A stretch of DNA of 64,000 bases, taken from the NCBI GenBank assembly GCA_947034885.2, contig OX344756.2:15186098-15250097 (forward strand), given 5' to 3'. The position numbers and the translations under genes are program-made. Positions 61,301 through 64,000 of this stretch are shown in pieces. The notes under the pieces are model-generated. The model searched no databases, was not told where the DNA came from, and saw only the letters and a program-made list of their open reading frames with translations. Numbering within the stretch: the stretch's first letter is position 1; the number at the start of each line of letters is the position of its first letter. The DNA comes from Thuidium tamariscinum. Taxonomy: Eukaryota > Streptophyta > Bryopsida > Hypnales > Thuidiaceae.

Positions 61301-64000
61301 TACTGGACGTAAGTAAGTGCAGTAATTATGGGGTTTTGACGGGGGGTAACTTCAGGTAGTTTGGCTGGAGCCTCCGTCTGCTTTATAAATTCAAGTAATA
61401 TATAACTCCGTATAAAGTACGGGAATTTGGGGATGAGTCACCGCCCAAGGGATGAACCAGCTTTTTTTATTTTTATTTTTTTTTAGTGATTTAGCCTTTT
61501 CTAAATACTGGCGATCATTTTCAATGAACTTTCAATGAAGTGGCTACTTTAGTTCATTGTAGGGAGAAAACAATTTCGCTAAATAGATGAACATTAGTGA
61601 ATTTTGGCTACACATAGATTTTGATGAGAAAGCAAAAGTGACAACATATTCATCTTTGTAGTAGATGTATACTAGTAAGAATTGAAAATGTGAACTAATG
61701 ATTAAGATCTGGTGACTTTGTTTGGAATGTGTGATCATAACGAGAGAATTATTGGCGGTTATAAACTTGTGCTTATCAAATTCAATAGTAATGTTATGTT
61801 TTGGCACAAGGCTAGATGGCGAAATACAATTAGTGGGTAGTAAAATTAGGCAAAAAAATACAATTTCTATTCCTTAAATTCATATAGTAAAATCAAGGTA
61901 CATAGATGGTGGGTGAATTTTGGCGATATTTAGCCAATAATAAAAACATTTGGGTGAATTGGCCCCTTCACTTAGCCACACCAAGTCATTTTAGAAGTGC
62001 AAGTAAAAATAGAAGCCCCCTATTTTGTACCCAAGTAATTTACCAAAAGCACCTCTCCACACAAATTTGAGGCCTTTGATTACAAATATGAATACAAAAT
62101 TTGTAAATTTTATCATGTGTGGAAAATAAAAAATTTCAGCATTTTTGGAGTGGGATTAGTCCACCCCAGCTCAACCCAAGTGCACCAAAAATGTTGTCAC
62201 ATAACTTGGAAGTCCAATTTCAAGTGCTCTAGTTTAATTTTTTTATTAGAGCAAAAATGGAGTTTTCTGCTCTTGTAGTTTCTTCAAGCTCAAGTGGCAA
62301 TCATCTCTCAACCCCCCTCTTAGATTATCTCCTTCATGGGCTCTTGATTAGCCTTGGTTTTTTTGGGTTTTTTAAGCAACGGTCGCTGTCTCTTTGAAAA
62401 GAAGAGAAAGAACTTATATTTGATGTTTGAATTCAATAAAATCCATTGGGAATCTTGTTCTCTCTCTTCTAAAATTTGTGAGGAAATTTTTTGATCAAAA
62501 TGCGCTCATTTTTTGGAAGCCAGAATTTACTGGTTCAATTTAAATTCACTAAATTGCATTTTGATGGCTCCAATTTTGGAAGCTTATATCTCTTTCATTC
62601 AATGTTTGTTTTCAATAAATTAAAAAATTGGATTATGTTCCCCTTAAACTCTAGTTAGTTTAGTGACTTTTTCATACCAATCAAATATACTTTTTTGAAT
62701 GTTTGGGAGTAATTCAAAGTTCAAAATCCAAATATTTTTGGACTACATTGAACTAAGGTGGCTTGTTTTGTCTTCATACAATGTCCATTTCCAATCATTT
62801 CTTTTAGAAAAGTTACACAAATCAGTCTAGATTATGTGGCTTGAATTTCATATCAATCCAATAAGTGAAGAAACACTAAGAAGCATTTTAGTAAGAGGAG
62901 GTTCAACCTTATATGTGCTTTTTGCCTCTTTTCTTGCTATTTTTTGACATTTTAAAACCATCTTGCAGACACAATGATGATGAGTCCATTGATTGATATT
63001 TTTCTATTCGTACTAAATTTGTTTGTTGATTTTGAAGTGCTTCATAAATTAAACTTATTTCATTTGAGTAGGATTAGAAGTAGAATTTTACCTCCACAAG
63101 TGTTATTAGGAAAATTTTAGCGTCCATTTTCTATTAAAACATTATATCTTGCAATCTCTATAGCCAAATGACTCCAAATTTCTATACCTTCAAATTTTAC
63201 CTTCCCTAGAGTTGCCATCATCACTATGTATACATATCCAATTTCAATATGTATGTATGTATGTGGAAGAAACAACTTTAGAACATCTAGTACCAAAATA
63301 ATCCATAATTCTTTGTAATTTACACATATGCAATCCAGATGTTGCATTCTTTGGTGTATTGGAGTTTTTTTTCACTTTCCAATAAGAAAATACAAAACTT
63401 TGATCAATCTAATGATAGTAAATAATTACAATAAGAAAAATGTGTCTATTTGGAAGATACCTACTATATGCATTATAGAGATTTGAGCTCTTGCAGAATG
63501 TACACAATCAAGTGGGGTGTATTAAGTGATATGAAATGTTTGACCCTCTACTCCATCGATTTGACTTGATGAGTCCTAAGAATGTTGAGAAGAAGATGTT
63601 GTATACAACACTATAAGAAACAAGTATTTTTATGGACCTCTAGAAAAACATGATAAAACATCACCTTTGACAAGATATGGATCAATGTTGATGTCATCTC
63701 AAATCCATCATAAAAAATGGGCAAAAAATGTGCTAAAATTTCAGGTTATATGTCTAAATTTGGATTTTTTTTTCTTGTATGTCAAATAAAATGGGGTCTT
63801 GCAAGCTTTGCAAAGGCTCTATGTCGAGGGATTCTAAGTGCCACATAAGCTCTTTTGGAAATAGGCAATGCCACTTGGGACAATTTTCATCCAATACCAT
63901 TTTGACCAAGGTTGTGATATTAAATTAAAAAAAAAGTGACGTGAACCCCAAATTATGTTGAAGTGGCATGCTTTGTCAACACACTTTTGTGTCATTTCAA
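61301..64000. other. AT-rich intergenic DNA, nothing recognised
   Basis: No coding region or RNA gene could be supported. A short TATG repeat lies near 63249-63263. The stretch 61.3-61.45 kb is somewhat less AT-rich. Confidence 0.45.

Overview
The window is nuclear DNA of a land plant. The evidence is a nuclear photosystem I gene (psaE) with a chloroplast transit peptide and a GT-AG intron, a second intron-rich plant gene (adenylosuccinate lyase), a plant-type LINE with an APE endonuclease, reverse transcriptase and C-terminal zinc-binding region, and dense non-autonomous DNA transposons in AT-rich intergenic DNA. Two gene loci in 64 kb imply a large, repeat-rich genome. A bryophyte, lycophyte or fern seems plausible, but the sequence alone does not settle the lineage. 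There are no bacterial operons, CRISPR arrays, rRNA genes or convincing tRNA genes.

Layout. 1-13.6 kb: AT-rich DNA without genes, holding a CACTA-type MITE (1213-1365), a TA-flanked MITE (3579-3898), a short TTAA-flanked MITE (12905-13048) and a MITE with GAGCATCC ends (13152-13600). 14.4-18.1 kb, minus strand: an adenylosuccinate lyase locus with about ten recognisable exons and mostly canonical splice sites. It is broken by in-frame stops, two frameshifting deletions and a decayed exon, so it reads as a recently dead or dying duplicate. 18.1-19.5 kb: a shared head-to-head upstream region. 19.5-20.8 kb, plus strand: an intact two-exon psaE, the only clearly functional gene. 21.7-33.4 kb: transposon remnants, including a mariner-like fold-back element nested in a TTAA-flanked element. 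33.5-45.7 kb: pieces of degenerate LINE on the minus strand, separated by about 5 kb that holds an LTR-like promoter region, an 885-bp TIR element with a paralogous empty site, a TA-flanked MITE and two 20-bp minisatellites. 46-58.5 kb: further TTAA-flanked, TWA-flanked and TA-flanked elements, several nested. 59-61.4 kb: a fold-back MITE, a 49-bp tandem array and a GC-richer, gene-like stretch. 61.4-64 kb: AT-rich DNA with nothing recognised.

The biology is mostly a transposon graveyard. psaE makes a stromal photosystem I subunit. The neighbouring purine-biosynthesis locus could not make a full-length enzyme as written. No coordinated multi-gene system was found. The most distinctive signals are (i) repeated elements with exact TTAA target sites and CCC-starting terminal inverted repeats, a piggyBac-like signature I understand to be uncommon in land plants, (ii) the 1.38-kb TA-flanked fold-back built of about 178-bp tandem units, and (iii) the lesion pattern of the adenylosuccinate lyase locus.
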